Shown: positions 10,185 to 20,774, counted from the first letter of the stretch. The stretch: DNA of 64,000 bases from Bradyrhizobium sp. CCBAU 53421 (GCF_015291625.1 NZ_CP030047.1:186001-250000), one strand, 5' to 3'. The notes: generated by a model from the sequence alone, not told the origin. Numbers and translations are program-made.

Positions 10185-11132
10185 ATGAAATTGAAGATCG
10201 CCGTCCAGATGGATCCCATCGCGCGCATCAACATCCGCGGCGATTCGACCTTTGCGCTGCTGCTCGAAGCACAGAAGCGCGGCCACGGTATTTCCTATTA
10301 CACGCCCGACAAGCTGTCGCTGCGCGGCGAGGAGCTGGTGGCGCCGGTGCAGCCGCTCACCGTGCGCGACGAGGTCGGCGCTCACTTCACGCTGAGCGAG
10401 CCGAAGCGGGAGGCCCTCAACGGCTTCGACGTCGTATTGCTGCGGCAGGACCCGCCGTTCGACCTCGCCTACATCACCTCGACGCATTTGCTCGAGCGCA
10501 TCCATCCGAAGACGCTGGTGGTGAACGATCCGGCCAGCGTGCGCAACGCGCCGGAAAAGCTGTTCGTGATGAACTTCCCGCAGCTGATGCCGCCGACCCT
10601 GATCTCGCGCGACCTCGACGAGATCAACGCCTTCCGCGACCAGCACGGCGCCGTCGTCATGAAACCGTTGCACGGCCATGGCGGCGCCGCGGTCTTCCGC
10701 GTGATGCCGCAGGACATGAACTTCGGCTCGCTGTTCGACATGTTCTCGGTCACCTTCAAGGAGCCCTGGGTGATCCAGCGCTTCCTCCCCGAGGTGAAGC
10801 ATGGCGACAAGCGCATCATCCTGGTTGACGGCGAATTCGCCGGCGCCGTCAACCGCGTGCCGGCGGCGGACGATCTGCGCTCCAACATGGTGCGCGGCGG
10901 TGCGGCCAAGGCGACCGAGCTGTCGGATCGCGAGCGCGAAATCTGCGCCACCGTCGGGCCCGCGCTACGCGAACTTGGTCTGATGTTCGTCGGCCTCGAC
11001 GTGATCGACGGCAACCTGACCGAGATCAACGTCACATCCCCGACCGGCATCCGCGCAATTGCGCGGCTCAACGGCCCCGACGTCGCGGCCAAGATCTGGG
11101 ATGCCATCGAGAAGAAGCGCGCCGCGAAATAA
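10185..11132 (+). CDS. gshB: Glutathione synthetase
   Basis: GshB (315 residues) joins gamma-glutamylcysteine and glycine with ATP to make glutathione. ATP-grasp features are visible: [26 protein letters not shown] at the N-terminus, [16 protein letters not shown] in the ATP-binding loop and [21 protein letters not shown] at the metal site. It begins 30 bases after yraN on the same strand. Two perfect inverted repeats lie just downstream. Confidence 0.97.
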   Translation: MKLKIAVQMDPIARINIRGDSTFALLLEAQKRGHGISYYTPDKLSLRGEELVAPVQPLTVRDEVGAHFTLSEPKREALNGFDVVLLRQDPPFDLAYITSTHLLERIHPKTLVVNDPASVRNAPEKLFVMNFPQLMPPTLISRDLDEINAFRDQHGAVVMKPLHGHGGAAVFRVMPQDMNFGSLFDMFSVTFKEPWVIQRFLPEVKHGDKRIILVDGEFAGAVNRVPAADDLRSNMVRGGAAKATELSDREREICATVGPALRELGLMFVGLDVIDGNLTEINVTSPTGIRAIARLNGPDVAAKIWDAIEKKRAAK

Positions 11133-11143
11133 TACTCCTCCCT

Positions 11144-11177
11144 TGTGCATTGCACATGCTGGCTGAAATTCAGCCAG
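11144..11177. promoter_or_regulatory. Two adjacent perfect inverted repeats after gshB
   Basis: TGTGCATTGCACA (11144-11156, 6-bp arms around one T) is followed two bases later by CTGGCTGAAATTCAGCCAG (11159-11177, 9-bp arms around one A). They start 12 bases after the gshB stop and about 145 bases before the next start. There is no T-tract, so they look more like operators or a processing signal than an intrinsic terminator. Confidence 0.5.
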
Positions 11178-11321
11178 CGTACGGGCGCGTGTGCGTTCGC
11201 CTTATTCTACTTGCCAGCTTGCGCCGGCGAGGGCAGCATTCTCTTGCCTGCGTCAGGTCAAGCGGCGGGCCAACGCGGGCGACAACGCGAAAACATCATA
11301 AAAATTGTGGAGGAAGACGTT

Positions 11322-12293
11322 ATGACGCTCAATGTCTCACGACGATCCTTGCTCGCGCTCGGTGCCGGTCTCGGCGCCAGCACACTACTCGGCACCACTG
11401 CGCAGGCGCGCGCGCCGAAGCTCGGCACGCAGACACCCTATTGGCACCGCTTCGTGCTCGGCGACGCCGAAGTGACCGTGGTGTCCGACGGTCCGCTTCC
11501 GCTCGGCGATCCCTCCGGCACCTTCACCGGCGTGCCGAAGGAAGAAGTGAAGAAGATGCTCTCCGACAATTTCCTCTCGCCCGACAATGTCGTGCTCGAG
11601 CAGAACTCGCCGATCGTCAACACCGGCGACAAGCTGATCCTGTTCGACACCGGCATGGGCACCTCGAAGGCGTTCGGTCCGACCACCGGGCGGCAGCAGA
11701 AGAGCATGCAGGAAGCCGGCATCAAGCCGGAGGACATCGACGCCGTCGTGCTGTCGCACGCGCATATCGATCATATCGGCGGCATCGTCGGCGCCGACGA
11801 CAAGCCGCTGTTCCCGAATGCGCAGTACTACATCGCGCAGAGCGATCTCGATTTCTGGACCGACGAAGGCAAGATGGGCAGTCCGTTGAAGGACTTTGTC
11901 GTGCACGCCCGCAAGAACCTGCTGCCGGTGCGCGACCGCATCGTGTTCTTCAAGGACGGCCAGGAATTCCTGCCCGGCGTGCAGGCGATCGCGGCGCCCG
12001 GCCACACCGTGGGCCACACCATCTTCATGGTGAGCTCGGGCGGCAAGTCCTTTGCCTTCCTCGGCGACCTCTCGCATCACGCGGTGCTGCTCTTGGAGCG
12101 GCCGCGGATGGAATTCTCCTACGACACCGATCCGAAGCAGGCGGCGAACTCGCGGGTCAAGCTCTTGGAGATGCTGGCCGCGAACAAGACGCCCGTGATG
12201 TCCTATCACTTCGCCTGGCCGGGCTACGGCCACGTCGCCAAGGCCGGCGAGGGCTTCCACTACTATCCCGAGCCGATGCAGATGACGCTGTGA
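11322..12293 (+). CDS. Exported metallo-beta-lactamase-fold hydrolase
   Basis: A 323-residue MBL-fold protein. The N-terminus NVSRRSLLALGAGLGASTLLGTTAQARA is a clear twin-arginine signal peptide. The zinc-binding HAHIDHIGG (HxHxDH) motif, APGHTVGHT and LGDLSHH follow in order, giving a full binuclear metal site. Relatives are annotated as MBL-fold metallohydrolases or quorum-quenching lactonase-like enzymes; the substrate is unknown. GGAGG just upstream supports the ATG at 11322. It stands alone between gshB and comM. Confidence 0.87.
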   Translation: MTLNVSRRSLLALGAGLGASTLLGTTAQARAPKLGTQTPYWHRFVLGDAEVTVVSDGPLPLGDPSGTFTGVPKEEVKKMLSDNFLSPDNVVLEQNSPIVNTGDKLILFDTGMGTSKAFGPTTGRQQKSMQEAGIKPEDIDAVVLSHAHIDHIGGIVGADDKPLFPNAQYYIAQSDLDFWTDEGKMGSPLKDFVVHARKNLLPVRDRIVFFKDGQEFLPGVQAIAAPGHTVGHTIFMVSSGGKSFAFLGDLSHHAVLLLERPRMEFSYDTDPKQAANSRVKLLEMLAANKTPVMSYHFAWPGYGHVAKAGEGFHYYPEPMQMTL

Positions 12294-12398
12294 CGGCGGC
12301 GCATCCGGGGCGGCCCCCCTTCGCCTCGGATGTTCCCTTAATGTTCTTGCACTGCGCAGCCCGCTCCGCTACCTTGGGTGGCGGAAGATAGGGGCAGC

Positions 12399-13949
12399 AT
12401 GGTCCAGCGGGTTTCTACCGTCGCATTCGAGGGGATCGAGGCCCGTGCGGTCGACGTGCAGGTCCAGGTCGCGCCGGGACTGCCGGCGTTCGCGATCGTC
12501 GGGCTGCCCGACAAGGCGGTGTCGGAGGCGCGGGAGCGGGTGCGCTCGGCGCTGATCGCCTCTGGGCTGGCGCTTCCCGCCCGCCGCATCACCGTCAACC
12601 TCGCACCGGCCGACCTGCCCAAGGAGGGCAGCCATTACGATTTGCCGATTGCGCTCGGCCTGATGGCCGCGATCGGCGCGATCCCGCCGGATGCGCTGAG
12701 CGGCTTCACCGTGCTCGGCGAACTCGGGCTCGACGGCTCGATTGCGCCGGTGGCGGGCGTGCTGCCGGCGGCGATCGGCGCCAATTCGCGCGACGAGGGA
12801 TTGATCTGCCCGGCTGCCTGCGGCTCGGAGGCCGCCTGGGCCAGCCCGGACATCCAGATCATCGCGGCGCACTCGCTGATCCAGATCGCCAACCACTTCA
12901 AGGGCACGCAGGTGCTGTCGCGGCCGCAGCCGAAGGTGCGAGACCAGAACGAGGCGCGCGAGGAAGCGCTGCTCGATCTGCGCGACATCAAGGGCCAGGA
13001 AAGCGCCAAACGCGCGCTCGAGATCGCGGCTGCCGGCGGACATCATTTGCTCATGATGGGCTCGCCGGGCGCCGGCAAATCGATGCTGGCGGCGCGGCTG
13101 CCTTCGATCCTGCCGCCGCTGTCGCCGTCCGAACTGCTCGAAGTCTCGATGATCGCCTCCGTCGCCGGCGAGATCCGCGATGGCGCGCTGACCGCGCGGC
13201 GCCCGTTCCGCAGCCCGCATCATTCCGCCAGCATGGCCGCGCTGACCGGCGGCGGCATGCGCGCCAAGCCGGGCGAGATCTCGCTCGCGCATCAGGGCGT
13301 GCTGTTCCTCGACGAATTGCCGGAGTTCGATCCGCGCGTGCTGGATTCGCTGCGCCAGCCGCTGGAGAACGGCGAGGTATCGGTGAGCCGGGCCAATCAC
13401 CGCGTCACCTATCCGGCGCGCTTCATGCTGGTCGCGGCGATGAACCCGTGCCGCTGCGGCCACGCCTATGAGCCCGGCTATTCCTGCAAGCGCGGCCAGC
13501 TCGACCGCTGCACTGCCGACTACCAGATGCGGATCTCCGGCCCGCTGATGGATCGCATCGACCTGCGGATCGAGGTGCCGGCCGTGACCGCGGCGGATCT
13601 GATCCTGCCGCCGCCGGCGGAGGGTTCGGCCGAGGTCGCCGCCCGCGTCGCGGCCGCGCGCGACATCCAGCTCGCGCGCTACGCGGCGGCCGGCATGCCG
13701 CATGTCCGCACCAATGCGGAAGCACCGAGCGCGCTGCTCGAGACCATCGCGCAGCCCGACGCGCATGGCCAGAAGCTGCTGCGCGAGGCCGCCGACAACA
13801 TGCGCCTCACCGCGCGCGGCTATCATCGCGTGCTGCGGGTGGCGCGCACGCTCGCCGATCTCGACGGCGCCGAGACCATCGGCCGGCTGCATCTCGCCGA
13901 AGCGCTGTCCTATCGTGCATTGGCGGATGATCTGCGCCGCGCGGCGTGA
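12399..13949 (+). CDS. comM: YifB/ComM family Mg-chelatase-like AAA+ ATPase
   Basis: A 516-residue protein: an N-terminal Lon-like domain (VQVAPGLPAFAIVGLPDKAVSEARERV, residues about 1-170), then an AAA+ Mg-chelatase module with Walker A GSPGAGKSMLA, Walker B VLFLDELPEF and a CRCG cysteine cluster (AMNPCRCGH), then the C-terminal helical domain. ComM is a branch-migration helicase that helps integrate DNA during natural transformation in other species; here that is inferred from family membership. The frame opens at a GTG (12378), but the ATG at 12399 is the family start. Confidence 0.93.
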   Translation: MVQRVSTVAFEGIEARAVDVQVQVAPGLPAFAIVGLPDKAVSEARERVRSALIASGLALPARRITVNLAPADLPKEGSHYDLPIALGLMAAIGAIPPDALSGFTVLGELGLDGSIAPVAGVLPAAIGANSRDEGLICPAACGSEAAWASPDIQIIAAHSLIQIANHFKGTQVLSRPQPKVRDQNEAREEALLDLRDIKGQESAKRALEIAAAGGHHLLMMGSPGAGKSMLAARLPSILPPLSPSELLEVSMIASVAGEIRDGALTARRPFRSPHHSASMAALTGGGMRAKPGEISLAHQGVLFLDELPEFDPRVLDSLRQPLENGEVSVSRANHRVTYPARFMLVAAMNPCRCGHAYEPGYSCKRGQLDRCTADYQMRISGPLMDRIDLRIEVPAVTAADLILPPPAEGSAEVAARVAAARDIQLARYAAAGMPHVRTNAEAPSALLETIAQPDAHGQKLLREAADNMRLTARGYHRVLRVARTLADLDGAETIGRLHLAEALSYRALADDLRRAA

Positions 13950-14069
13950 TCTCCCCCGTTTTCCACCCCGCGGCCCACCGCGTCAACGTGACGGTAGCCA
14001 CTCTCATTTACGCTCCGCAAACCATAAGCACCGCGATCTGCGGCAAGCTTGGGTCGAGCGAGTTGTGTC

Positions 14070-14588
14070 ATGTTGCGTATGAAGGTTCTGGCCTCGGTGG
14101 TCCCGCTTGCCGTGGCCGCGGTATTTGCCCGCGCTGAGTTGCTGCCGGGTCCTCGGCCCTGCATCGACGTGGGCGGCGCTACGATGCAGATCGCATCGGT
14201 CCCCTGGCAGGCCCAGTTTCACGTCAGCTTCACCGACGACCCCGGCCTTGCCACCGTCCGGGTCCGGATTGCCGACAGCGCCGAAGCCGCCGACTTCACC
14301 GTGATCGACGACATCGACGATGCCGAAGCCGGCGCCTGCGAAAGCAATTCGGTGCCGCAGCTGATCGGGATTTCCGGCCAGCCGACCGCAGCCGGCCCCG
14401 TCATCTATCTTTCCCGTGACGGTCCGTTCGACTACCGCGTCTACGTGCAGTCGAGGACGTTCTCGGTGCGCGATGCGGCGGCCCTGATCGTCAGCGCCCG
14501 CGGCGGACACCGCCGCCTCGAAGCGGCATCGCTCGCGCCTCCCGCGCATGTCCGCGGCCAGGCCATGGCGGAATTAACTACCCGCTAA
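14070..14588 (+). CDS. Hypothetical exported protein
   Basis: A 172-residue protein with a signal peptide (MLRMKVLASVVPLAVAAVFARA) and a small mature part rich in acidic residues with two cysteines. The Sec-type signal predicts a periplasmic location. I recognise no domain. A TTG at 14049 and ATGs at 14070 and 14079 are possible starts; 14070 gives a compact signal. It precedes the hybrid kinase on the same strand by about 100 bases, a spacing that holds a CtrA-like half-match. Confidence 0.72.
   Translation: MLRMKVLASVVPLAVAAVFARAELLPGPRPCIDVGGATMQIASVPWQAQFHVSFTDDPGLATVRVRIADSAEAADFTVIDDIDDAEAGACESNSVPQLIGISGQPTAAGPVIYLSRDGPFDYRVYVQSRTFSVRDAAALIVSARGGHRRLEAASLAPPAHVRGQAMAELTTR
14574..14588 (+). 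promoter_or_regulatory. CtrA-like site, imperfect
   Basis: TTAA-N7-CTAA overlaps the stop of the small exported gene, about 100 bases upstream of the hybrid histidine kinase. One base departs from the TTAA-N7-TTAA consensus of alphaproteobacterial CtrA sites. This is weak on its own. Confidence 0.25.
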
Positions 14589-14691
14589 CCCTGTTCCGAG
14601 GGCGGCGCGAAACGGCCACCAACCTCAAGCACTTTGCAAGGTGCAAGACGCATGGTGATCACCAGATCGGGCTAGCTCAGGACCACCATTG

Positions 14692-16953
14692 ATGGGGCGT
14701 TTCTTCCGGATCAAGTTACGCCTTCGCCGCTTCCTGCGACGCCATTCCTGGGTCGCGACGATCATCCGTTCCTTCACGATCTTCTCCGTCGCATTCGGCA
14801 GCGCCTTCGGGTTCATCTCCGGCGCCCTCTCGCCGCACAGCGGCTACGACCCCAATGCATTCGCGATCGGCGTCAGCTTCCTGTTCGCGCTCGCCTGCCT
14901 CTGGATCGTGACGCTCGGCATCCGGCTGCGGCTGATGCGCAGGCGGCTGCGCACCATCGCCATGCACAATGAGGCGATGGCCGACCGCAACTGGGAACTG
15001 CAGGAGGCCGAACAGCGCGCCTCCACCCTGTTCGAGGCACAGGACGATCTGATCGTGCTGCGCGACCTCGACGGCCGCATCACCTACGCCAACGACGCCT
15101 ATTGCGCCCTGGCACAGATCCCGCGCGGCGAATTGATCGGCAGCACCGCCACGCTCAAGCTGCTCGAGCAGGGCGCGACCGCGCTCGAATCCAACGGCAC
15201 ACGGGCCTACGACCAGAAGATCGAGGGCCCGCTCGGGCCGCGCTGGATCGCCTGGCGCGAGGGCCTCGTGCGCAATGATGCCGGCGCGCCGGCGGAGATG
15301 CAGAGCGTCGGCCGCGACGTCACCGACCGCACCGAGAGCGAGCACGCGCTGGCCGACGCCCGCGATCAGGCGGATGCCGCCAATCGCGCCAAGTCGCGCT
15401 TCCTGGCGATGGCGAGCCACGAGATCCGCACCCCGCTGAACGGCATCATCGGCATGAGCGGGCTGCTGATGGACACCCAGCTGACGCCGGAGCAGATGAC
15501 CTACGCCAAGGCGGTCAAGACCTCGGGCGACGCGCTGCTGGCGCTGATCGAGGAGCTGCTCGACTATTCCAAGATCGAAGCCGGCAAGATCGATCTCGAA
15601 CACCGCGCCTTTGCGCTGTCCGGCCTGATCGAGGACATCACCGAGCTGCTGGCGCCGCGCGCGCAGGCCAAGGGCATCGAGATCGCCGCCTATGTCGACG
15701 AGCGGCTGCCGATGCAGGTGACCGGCGACGCCGCGCGGCTGCGCCAGGTGCTGCTCAATCTCGCCGGCAATGCCATCAAGTTCACCGCGACCGGCGGCGT
15801 GGCGCTGATCGTCGAGCCCGGCATCTGGCCGAACGAGATCAGCTTCCTGGTGCGCGACACCGGCATCGGCATCGCACCGGAAGCGCAGCAGCGCATCTTC
15901 CGCGAGTTCGAGCAGGCCGACGACCGCATCGCGCGCAGCTATGGCGGCACCGGCCTCGGCCTCTCGATCAGCGACCGCATCGTCAGGCGCATGGGCGGCC
16001 GCATCACGCTGGCGAGCACGCCGGGCGCGGGCTCGACCTTCGAGGTCTCGATCCCGCTGGCCGCCGCCGATACCGGCGAGACGAAAGGCTTCACCGCGCC
16101 GGACCTCGCCGGCCAGTCGATCATGCTGGTCGCGCCGCACAGCATCGAGGCCTCGCTGATCTCGCGGCGCTTGCAGCGCTGGGGCGCGCAGACCTGCATC
16201 GTGTCGGATGCCAATGTCGCCGAGGCGCTGCTGCCGGAGCGGAGCTGGCACACGGTCCTGATCGACCACGCGCTCGGCACGCAGGTGGTGGAGGCGTTCG
16301 CCGAAGCCGCCCGCATCCACGCAACCCATCGCATCGTGATGGTCACGCCGGCGACGCGGCAGGACCTTTCGGCCTCCGAGACCACCATGTTGACCGGCTA
16401 TCTGGTCAAGCCGCTGCGCGCGTCGTCGCTCGCCGCACGCCTGACGGCGTCACCCGAGATCGCCGCACCAAGCCTCGTGATCGAGACGGTCGCCGAGTCC
16501 GCGCCGACTGCGCCGGCGGCCGCGCCGCCGCACAAGGGGCTCTCGATCCTGGTCGCCGAAGACAACGAGATCAACGCGCTGCTGATGCGCTCGCTGCTCG
16601 CCCGGCTCGGCCACACCGCCGTCATCACCACCAATGGCGAGCAGGCGATGGAATCCTGGCTTTCGGCGACCTCGGCCGGCACGCCCTACGATCTCGTGCT
16701 GATGGACATCCAGATGCCGCGCCTCAACGGCATCGAGACCACCAAGCAGATCCGCGCCCAGGAGTCCGGCGGGCTGGCCGGCCAGTCCGGACGTCGGACG
16801 CCGATCCTGGCGCTGACCGCCAACACGCTGGTGGAGGATCGCTACGCCTGCTTCGAGGCCGGCATGGATGGCTTCCTGATCAAGCCGCTCGATCGCGAGA
16901 AGCTGGAAGAAGCGCTCGCGGGCCTCGCCGCCGCGCGGCATATCGCGGCGTAG
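14692..16953 (+). CDS. Hybrid sensor histidine kinase with two receiver domains
   Basis: A 753-residue membrane kinase. Order: two N-terminal membrane segments (residues about 20-85), a PAS domain ([22 protein letters not shown]), HisKA with His243 in [17 protein letters not shown], HATPase_c ([24 protein letters not shown]), a first receiver-like domain, and a C-terminal receiver with Asp672 in VLMDIQMP and the acidic pair AEDN. The first receiver keeps an Asp (525) and KPL but has PH where the acidic pair should be, so it may not be phosphorylated. The TTG at 14689 directly precedes the preferred ATG. The input signal is unknown. Confidence 0.93.
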   Translation: MGRFFRIKLRLRRFLRRHSWVATIIRSFTIFSVAFGSAFGFISGALSPHSGYDPNAFAIGVSFLFALACLWIVTLGIRLRLMRRRLRTIAMHNEAMADRNWELQEAEQRASTLFEAQDDLIVLRDLDGRITYANDAYCALAQIPRGELIGSTATLKLLEQGATALESNGTRAYDQKIEGPLGPRWIAWREGLVRNDAGAPAEMQSVGRDVTDRTESEHALADARDQADAANRAKSRFLAMASHEIRTPLNGIIGMSGLLMDTQLTPEQMTYAKAVKTSGDALLALIEELLDYSKIEAGKIDLEHRAFALSGLIEDITELLAPRAQAKGIEIAAYVDERLPMQVTGDAARLRQVLLNLAGNAIKFTATGGVALIVEPGIWPNEISFLVRDTGIGIAPEAQQRIFREFEQADDRIARSYGGTGLGLSISDRIVRRMGGRITLASTPGAGSTFEVSIPLAAADTGETKGFTAPDLAGQSIMLVAPHSIEASLISRRLQRWGAQTCIVSDANVAEALLPERSWHTVLIDHALGTQVVEAFAEAARIHATHRIVMVTPATRQDLSASETTMLTGYLVKPLRASSLAARLTASPEIAAPSLVIETVAESAPTAPAAAPPHKGLSILVAEDNEINALLMRSLLARLGHTAVITTNGEQAMESWLSATSAGTPYDLVLMDIQMPRLNGIETTKQIRAQESGGLAGQSGRRTPILALTANTLVEDRYACFEAGMDGFLIKPLDREKLEEALAGLAAARHIAA

Positions 16954-16967
16954 CAGCTGCAAACTCG

Positions 16968-17093
16968 CTGTCGTCCCGGCGAAGGCCGGGACCCATAACC
17001 ACCGAATTTGGTTGTTGCGACCAGCAGCGGCCACAGCCCTGCAAATTGCTGGCGCCTGTGGTTATGGGTCCCCGCGTTCGCGGGGACGACAGC
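16968..17093. repeat. Family A palindromic repeat (copy 1)
   Basis: About 126 bp with imperfect terminal inverted repeats: GTCGTCCCGGCGAAGGCCGG and GACCCATAACCACC on the left, GGTTATGGGTCCCCGCGTTC and GCGGGGACGAC on the right. It fills the gap between the convergent kinase and coaA genes. Related copies are at 25235 and 51965. Confidence 0.85.
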
Positions 17094-17124
17094 TGTGGAT
17101 GCAGCCGACTTAACCGAACAACGA

Positions 17125-18081
17125 CTACAGCCGCCGCAGCGCGACCGACTGCACCACGTGGTCGGCGCCCTTCTTCAGGACCAGCGTCGCGCGCGGGCGG
17201 GTCGGCAGGATGTTGTCCTCGAGATTGGCGAGGTTGGTGCGCTCCCAGATCGCGATCGCGGTCGCGGTCGCTTCCTCGTCCGACAGCAGCGCATAGCGGT
17301 GGAAGTAGGATCTCGGATCGGTGAACGCGGTGTCGCGCAGCGCCAGGAAGCGCTTGATGTACCACTCCCGCAGCACGGCCTCGTCGGCGTCGATATAGAC
17401 CGAGAAATCGAAGAAGTCGGAGACGAACGGCACCGCCTTGCCGTCACGCGGCAGCCGCCCGGTCTGCAGCACGTTGACGCCCTCGACGATCAGAATGTCG
17501 GGCTGGTCGATCTCGACCCATTTGTTCGGCACGATGTCATAGGTCAGATGCGAGTAGACCGGCGCGCGCACGCGGCGCCGTCCCGCCTTGATGTCGCTGA
17601 GGAACGACAGCAGCGTCGGCAGATCGTAGCTCTCCGGAAAGCCCTTCTTCTGCATGATGCCCTGCCGCTCGAGCACGGCATTCGGAAACAGGAAACCGTC
17701 GGTCGTGATCAGGTCGACCTTCGGACGCGGCGACCAGCGCGCCAGCAGCGCCTGCAACACGCGGGCCGTGGTCGACTTGCCGACCGCGACCGAACCGGCG
17801 ACGCCGACGATGTAGGGCATCTTGCGGTCGCGGATGTTGAGGAACTGGCGCTGCGAATAATACAGCCGCTGGGTCGCATCGACATAGATCGAGAGCAGCC
17901 GCGACAGCGGCAGGTAGATGTCCTCGACCTCCTGCAGATCGAGGCGGTCATGCATCGAACGCAGGCGATCGAATTCGCCCGGCTCCAGCGTCATCGGCGT
18001 GTCGTCGCGCAGATGCGACCATTGCTGGCGCGTGAAGATGCGATAGGGGTTGTATTGCTGATCTGGTGCCCGGATGTCCAT
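17125..18081 (-). CDS. coaA: Type I pantothenate kinase
   Basis: CoaA (318 residues) catalyses the first step of coenzyme A synthesis. The Walker A motif is [17 protein letters not shown], followed by [12 protein letters not shown] and the conserved KGFPESYD and IVEGVNVLQ. The start at 18081 gives [13 protein letters not shown]; upstream codons in the frame are rich in Arg and Gly and overlap hisE. It is the last gene of the his operon on the minus strand, 35 bases after hisE; this his-coaA linkage is common in Rhizobiales. Confidence 0.96.
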   Translation of the reverse strand: MDIRAPDQQYNPYRIFTRQQWSHLRDDTPMTLEPGEFDRLRSMHDRLDLQEVEDIYLPLSRLLSIYVDATQRLYYSQRQFLNIRDRKMPYIVGVAGSVAVGKSTTARVLQALLARWSPRPKVDLITTDGFLFPNAVLERQGIMQKKGFPESYDLPTLLSFLSDIKAGRRRVRAPVYSHLTYDIVPNKWVEIDQPDILIVEGVNVLQTGRLPRDGKAVPFVSDFFDFSVYIDADEAVLREWYIKRFLALRDTAFTDPRSYFHRYALLSDEEATATAIAIWERTNLANLEDNILPTRPRATLVLKKGADHVVQSVALRRL

Positions 18082-18116
18082 GAGGCCGCCCCTCTCAATG
18101 CGCTCGATCATTTGCG

Positions 18117-18440
18117 CTAGTCGCGCTTGCGCGACGCCTTCTCTTCCAGTCCCGACATCGCGGTGCGCTTCTGAAGCGCCGCCTCGACATCCTCCAGCTT
18201 CACGCCACGTGACTTCAACAGAACCAGCAGGTGAAACACCAGATCGGCGCTCTCGGCGATCAGATGATCGCGATTGTTCTCGACCGCGGCGATCACGGTC
18301 TCGACCGCTTCCTCGCCCAATTTCTTGGCGCAATGCTCCGCGCCCTTGTCGAGCAACTTGCGGGTGTAGGACGCCTCGCCGCCCGTTGCAGCGCGGGCGT
18401 CGATGGTGGCGGCCAGATCGTGGACCGTGAAACGCGACAT
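18117..18440 (-). CDS. hisE: Phosphoribosyl-ATP pyrophosphatase
   Basis: HisE (107 residues) hydrolyses phosphoribosyl-ATP in the second step of histidine synthesis. It is an all-alpha MazG-like domain; [29 protein letters not shown] and [13 protein letters not shown] carry the metal-binding acidic residues. The ATG at 18440 is preferred to the preceding TTG. It follows hisF after a 109-bp gap. No hisI domain is fused. Confidence 0.95.
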   Translation of the reverse strand: MSRFTVHDLAATIDARAATGGEASYTRKLLDKGAEHCAKKLGEEAVETVIAAVENNRDHLIAESADLVFHLLVLLKSRGVKLEDVEAALQKRTAMSGLEEKASRKRD

Positions 18441-18549
18441 CAACTCAACTCAAGCATGCGCACCGGCACCGCGAGGGTGCCATCCCTAGGTGGGGACTTA
18501 GCATTTTTGTGACAAGGAGTCCCAGATCACTGTGTTTCCGAACCGCGCG

Positions 18550-19326
18550 CTACGGATCGAGCCGCATCGGCAGACCGGCGCGCACCATGTGATCCTTGGC
18601 CTGGCGGATGGTGAATTCCCCGAAGTGGAAGATCGACGCCGCCAGCACGCCGGTGGCGTGACCCTCGCGGACGCCGTCGACCAAATGATCGAGATTGCCG
18701 ACGCCGCCGGACGCGATAACCGGTACGGGGACACTGTCCGCGATCGCCCGGGTCAGCGGCAGGTCAAAGCCCTGCCGCGTGCCGTCCCGGTCCATCGAGG
18801 TCAGCAGGATCTCGCCGGCGCCGAGCGCGACGACCTCCTGGGCATACTCGATGGCGTCGATCCCGGTGGCATTCCGTCCACCATGGGTGAATATCTCCCA
18901 GCGGTCCGAGCCGCCGGCCCGCTTGACCCGCTTGGCGTCGATCGCGACCACGATGCATTGCTCGCCGTACTTCTCGGCGGCCTCCTTGACGAATTCGCGC
19001 CGGCTGACCGCCGCGGAATTGATCGAGACCTTGTCGGCCCCGGACCGCAGCAGGGTCTTGATGTCGTCGACGGTGCGGACGCCGCCGCCCACGGTCAGCG
19101 GCATGAAGCAGGCCTCCGCCGTCCGCCGCACCACGTCCAGCATGATGCCGCGGTTCTCATGGGTGGCGGTGATGTCGAGGAAGGTGAGCTCGTCGGCGCC
19201 GGCGGCGTCATAGGCAATCGCAGCCTCGACCGGGTCGCCGGCATCGCGCAGATCGACGAAGTTGACGCCCTTGACCACGCGCCCGTCCTTGACGTCGAGG
19301 CAGGGGATCACGCGAACCTTGAACAT
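18550..19326 (-). CDS. hisF: Imidazole glycerol phosphate synthase, cyclase subunit
   Basis: HisF (258 residues), the beta/alpha-barrel cyclase that works with HisH to make imidazole glycerol phosphate and AICAR. The catalytic Asp11 is in [17 protein letters not shown], and the second catalytic Asp is in [10 protein letters not shown]. Phosphate-binding GGGVRT and ASGGVGN are present. A family C repeat fills the gap to hisA upstream. Confidence 0.97.
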   Translation of the reverse strand: MFKVRVIPCLDVKDGRVVKGVNFVDLRDAGDPVEAAIAYDAAGADELTFLDITATHENRGIMLDVVRRTAEACFMPLTVGGGVRTVDDIKTLLRSGADKVSINSAAVSRREFVKEAAEKYGEQCIVVAIDAKRVKRAGGSDRWEIFTHGGRNATGIDAIEYAQEVVALGAGEILLTSMDRDGTRQGFDLPLTRAIADSVPVPVIASGGVGNLDHLVDGVREGHATGVLAASIFHFGEFTIRQAKDHMVRAGLPMRLDP

Positions 19327-19340
19327 GATGTTCTCCCGAT

Positions 19341-19391
19341 AGCGTTTTCCAGCGAAGTGGGTACCGGTTCGCGTGAAGAAAACGCGTCAAA
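19341..19391 (+). repeat. Family C dispersed repeat inside the his operon
   Basis: About 51 bp (AGCGTTTTCCAGCGAAGTGG, then GTACCGGTTCGCGTGAAGAA, then AACGCGTCAAA) between hisA and hisF. In the operon transcript it would be read as the reverse complement and could fold through its GCGTTTTC/GAAAACGC arms. Confidence 0.85.
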
Positions 19392-19398
19392 CATAAGA

Positions 19399-20127
19399 CT
19401 ACGCGCTGCGGATCAGCTGAAGCGCGGCGGCGGGATCGAGCCGCCCGTCATAGAGCGCGCGGCCGACGATGGCGCCGGCGAGCTTCCTGGCGCGCGGCTC
19501 CAGCAGCGCCTTGACGTCGTCGATCGAGGCAAAGCCACCGGATGCGATCACCGGAATCGAAATGCGGTCGGCAAGCGCGATGGTCGCATCGAGGTTGAGG
19601 CCCTTGAGCAGGCCGTCGCGGGCGATGTCGGTGAAGATGATCGCGGCAACGCCGGCATCCTCGAAGCGCTGCGCGATCTCGAGCGCGGTCACATGCGAGG
19701 TCTCGGCCCAGCCCTCGACCGCGACCTTGCCGTCGCGCGCATCGAGGCCGACCGCAACGCGGCCAGGGAATTTCCTTGCCGCGCCCTTCACGAGCTCAGG
19801 ATCGCGCACCGCCGCGGTGCCGATGATGACACGCGTGATGCCCTTGTCGAGCCAGGCCTCGATGGTCTCGAGGTCGCGGATGCCGCCGCCGAGCTGCACC
19901 GGCACGGTGACGGCCTTCAGCATCGCCTCCACCGCATGGGCATTCATCGGCTTGCCGGCGAAGGCGCCGTCGAGATCGACGACGTGGAGATATTCGAAGC
20001 CCTGCGCGGCAAAGCTCTTGGCCTGCGCCGCCGGATCGAGATTGAACACGGTGGCGCGCGCCATGTCGCCCTGCTCCAGGCGCACGCACTGGCCGTTCTT
20101 CAGATCAACCGCTGGAAAAAGAATCAC
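19399..20127 (-). CDS. hisA: ProFAR isomerase
   Basis: HisA (242 residues), the beta/alpha-barrel isomerase converting ProFAR to PRFAR. Catalytic Asp in [16 protein letters not shown] and Asp in FTDIARDG are visible, as are the phosphate-binding GGGIRD and ASGGFAS. The start is a GTG at 20127 whose bases overlap the hisH stop (GTGA), so translation is probably coupled to hisH. Longer versions of the frame run back through hisH and are rejected. Confidence 0.96.
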   Translation of the reverse strand: MILFPAVDLKNGQCVRLEQGDMARATVFNLDPAAQAKSFAAQGFEYLHVVDLDGAFAGKPMNAHAVEAMLKAVTVPVQLGGGIRDLETIEAWLDKGITRVIIGTAAVRDPELVKGAARKFPGRVAVGLDARDGKVAVEGWAETSHVTALEIAQRFEDAGVAAIIFTDIARDGLLKGLNLDATIALADRISIPVIASGGFASIDDVKALLEPRARKLAGAIVGRALYDGRLDPAAALQLIRSA

Positions 20128-20774
20128 GGCTTCCACTTCAAGAAATTGGCGATCAGAGCGAGGCCGAAGCGCTGGCTTTTCTCGGGGTGAAACTGGGTGC
20201 CGATCGCGGTGTCCTTGGCGACGATCGCGGTCACCGGCCCGCCATAGTCGGCGCGCGCCAGCACGTCCGCCTCGTTGGCGGCGTTGAGGTGATAGGAGTG
20301 CACGAAATAGGCGTGGCGCCCCTTCGGCCCGAGCGGCAGCCGCTCCAGCACCGGGTGCTCGCGCACCATGTCGAGCGTATTCCAGCCCATATGCGGGACC
20401 TTCAGGCTCTCGTCGCGCGGCTCGATCTTCTCGACATCTCCGCCGATCCAGTTGAAGCCCTCGGTGATCACGTGCTCCTTGCCGCGCGTCGCCATCAGCT
20501 GCATGCCGACGCAGATGCCGAAGAACGGCCGCGCCTTGACCCGCACCGCTTCGGTCAGCGCTTCCAGCATGCCGTCGACCGCGTCGACACCGCGGCGGCA
20601 ATCGGCGAACGCGCCGACACCGGGGAGCACGATCCGATCGGCGCGATACACCGCATCGGGATCGCGCGTCACCTTGATGGCTTGCGAGTCCTCCATGCTG
20701 CGCGCGGCGCGCTCAAAGGCCTTCGCCGCCGAATGCAGATTGCCGGAGCCGTAATCGATGATTGCAACCGTCAT
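20124..20774 (-). CDS. hisH: Imidazole glycerol phosphate synthase, glutaminase subunit
   Basis: HisH (216 residues), the class I glutamine amidotransferase partner of HisF. The nucleophile is Cys88 in [11 protein letters not shown], and the His-Glu of the triad is in [17 protein letters not shown] is also conserved. It overlaps the DUF2628 gene by four bases and hisA by four bases. Confidence 0.97.
   Translation of the reverse strand: MTVAIIDYGSGNLHSAAKAFERAARSMEDSQAIKVTRDPDAVYRADRIVLPGVGAFADCRRGVDAVDGMLEALTEAVRVKARPFFGICVGMQLMATRGKEHVITEGFNWIGGDVEKIEPRDESLKVPHMGWNTLDMVREHPVLERLPLGPKGRHAYFVHSYHLNAANEADVLARADYGGPVTAIVAKDTAIGTQFHPEKSQRFGLALIANFLKWKP

Noticed and set aside
14716..16329. 537-codon minus-strand frame over the hybrid kinase
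   Set aside because: Shadow; repetitive charged composition and no recognisable domain.
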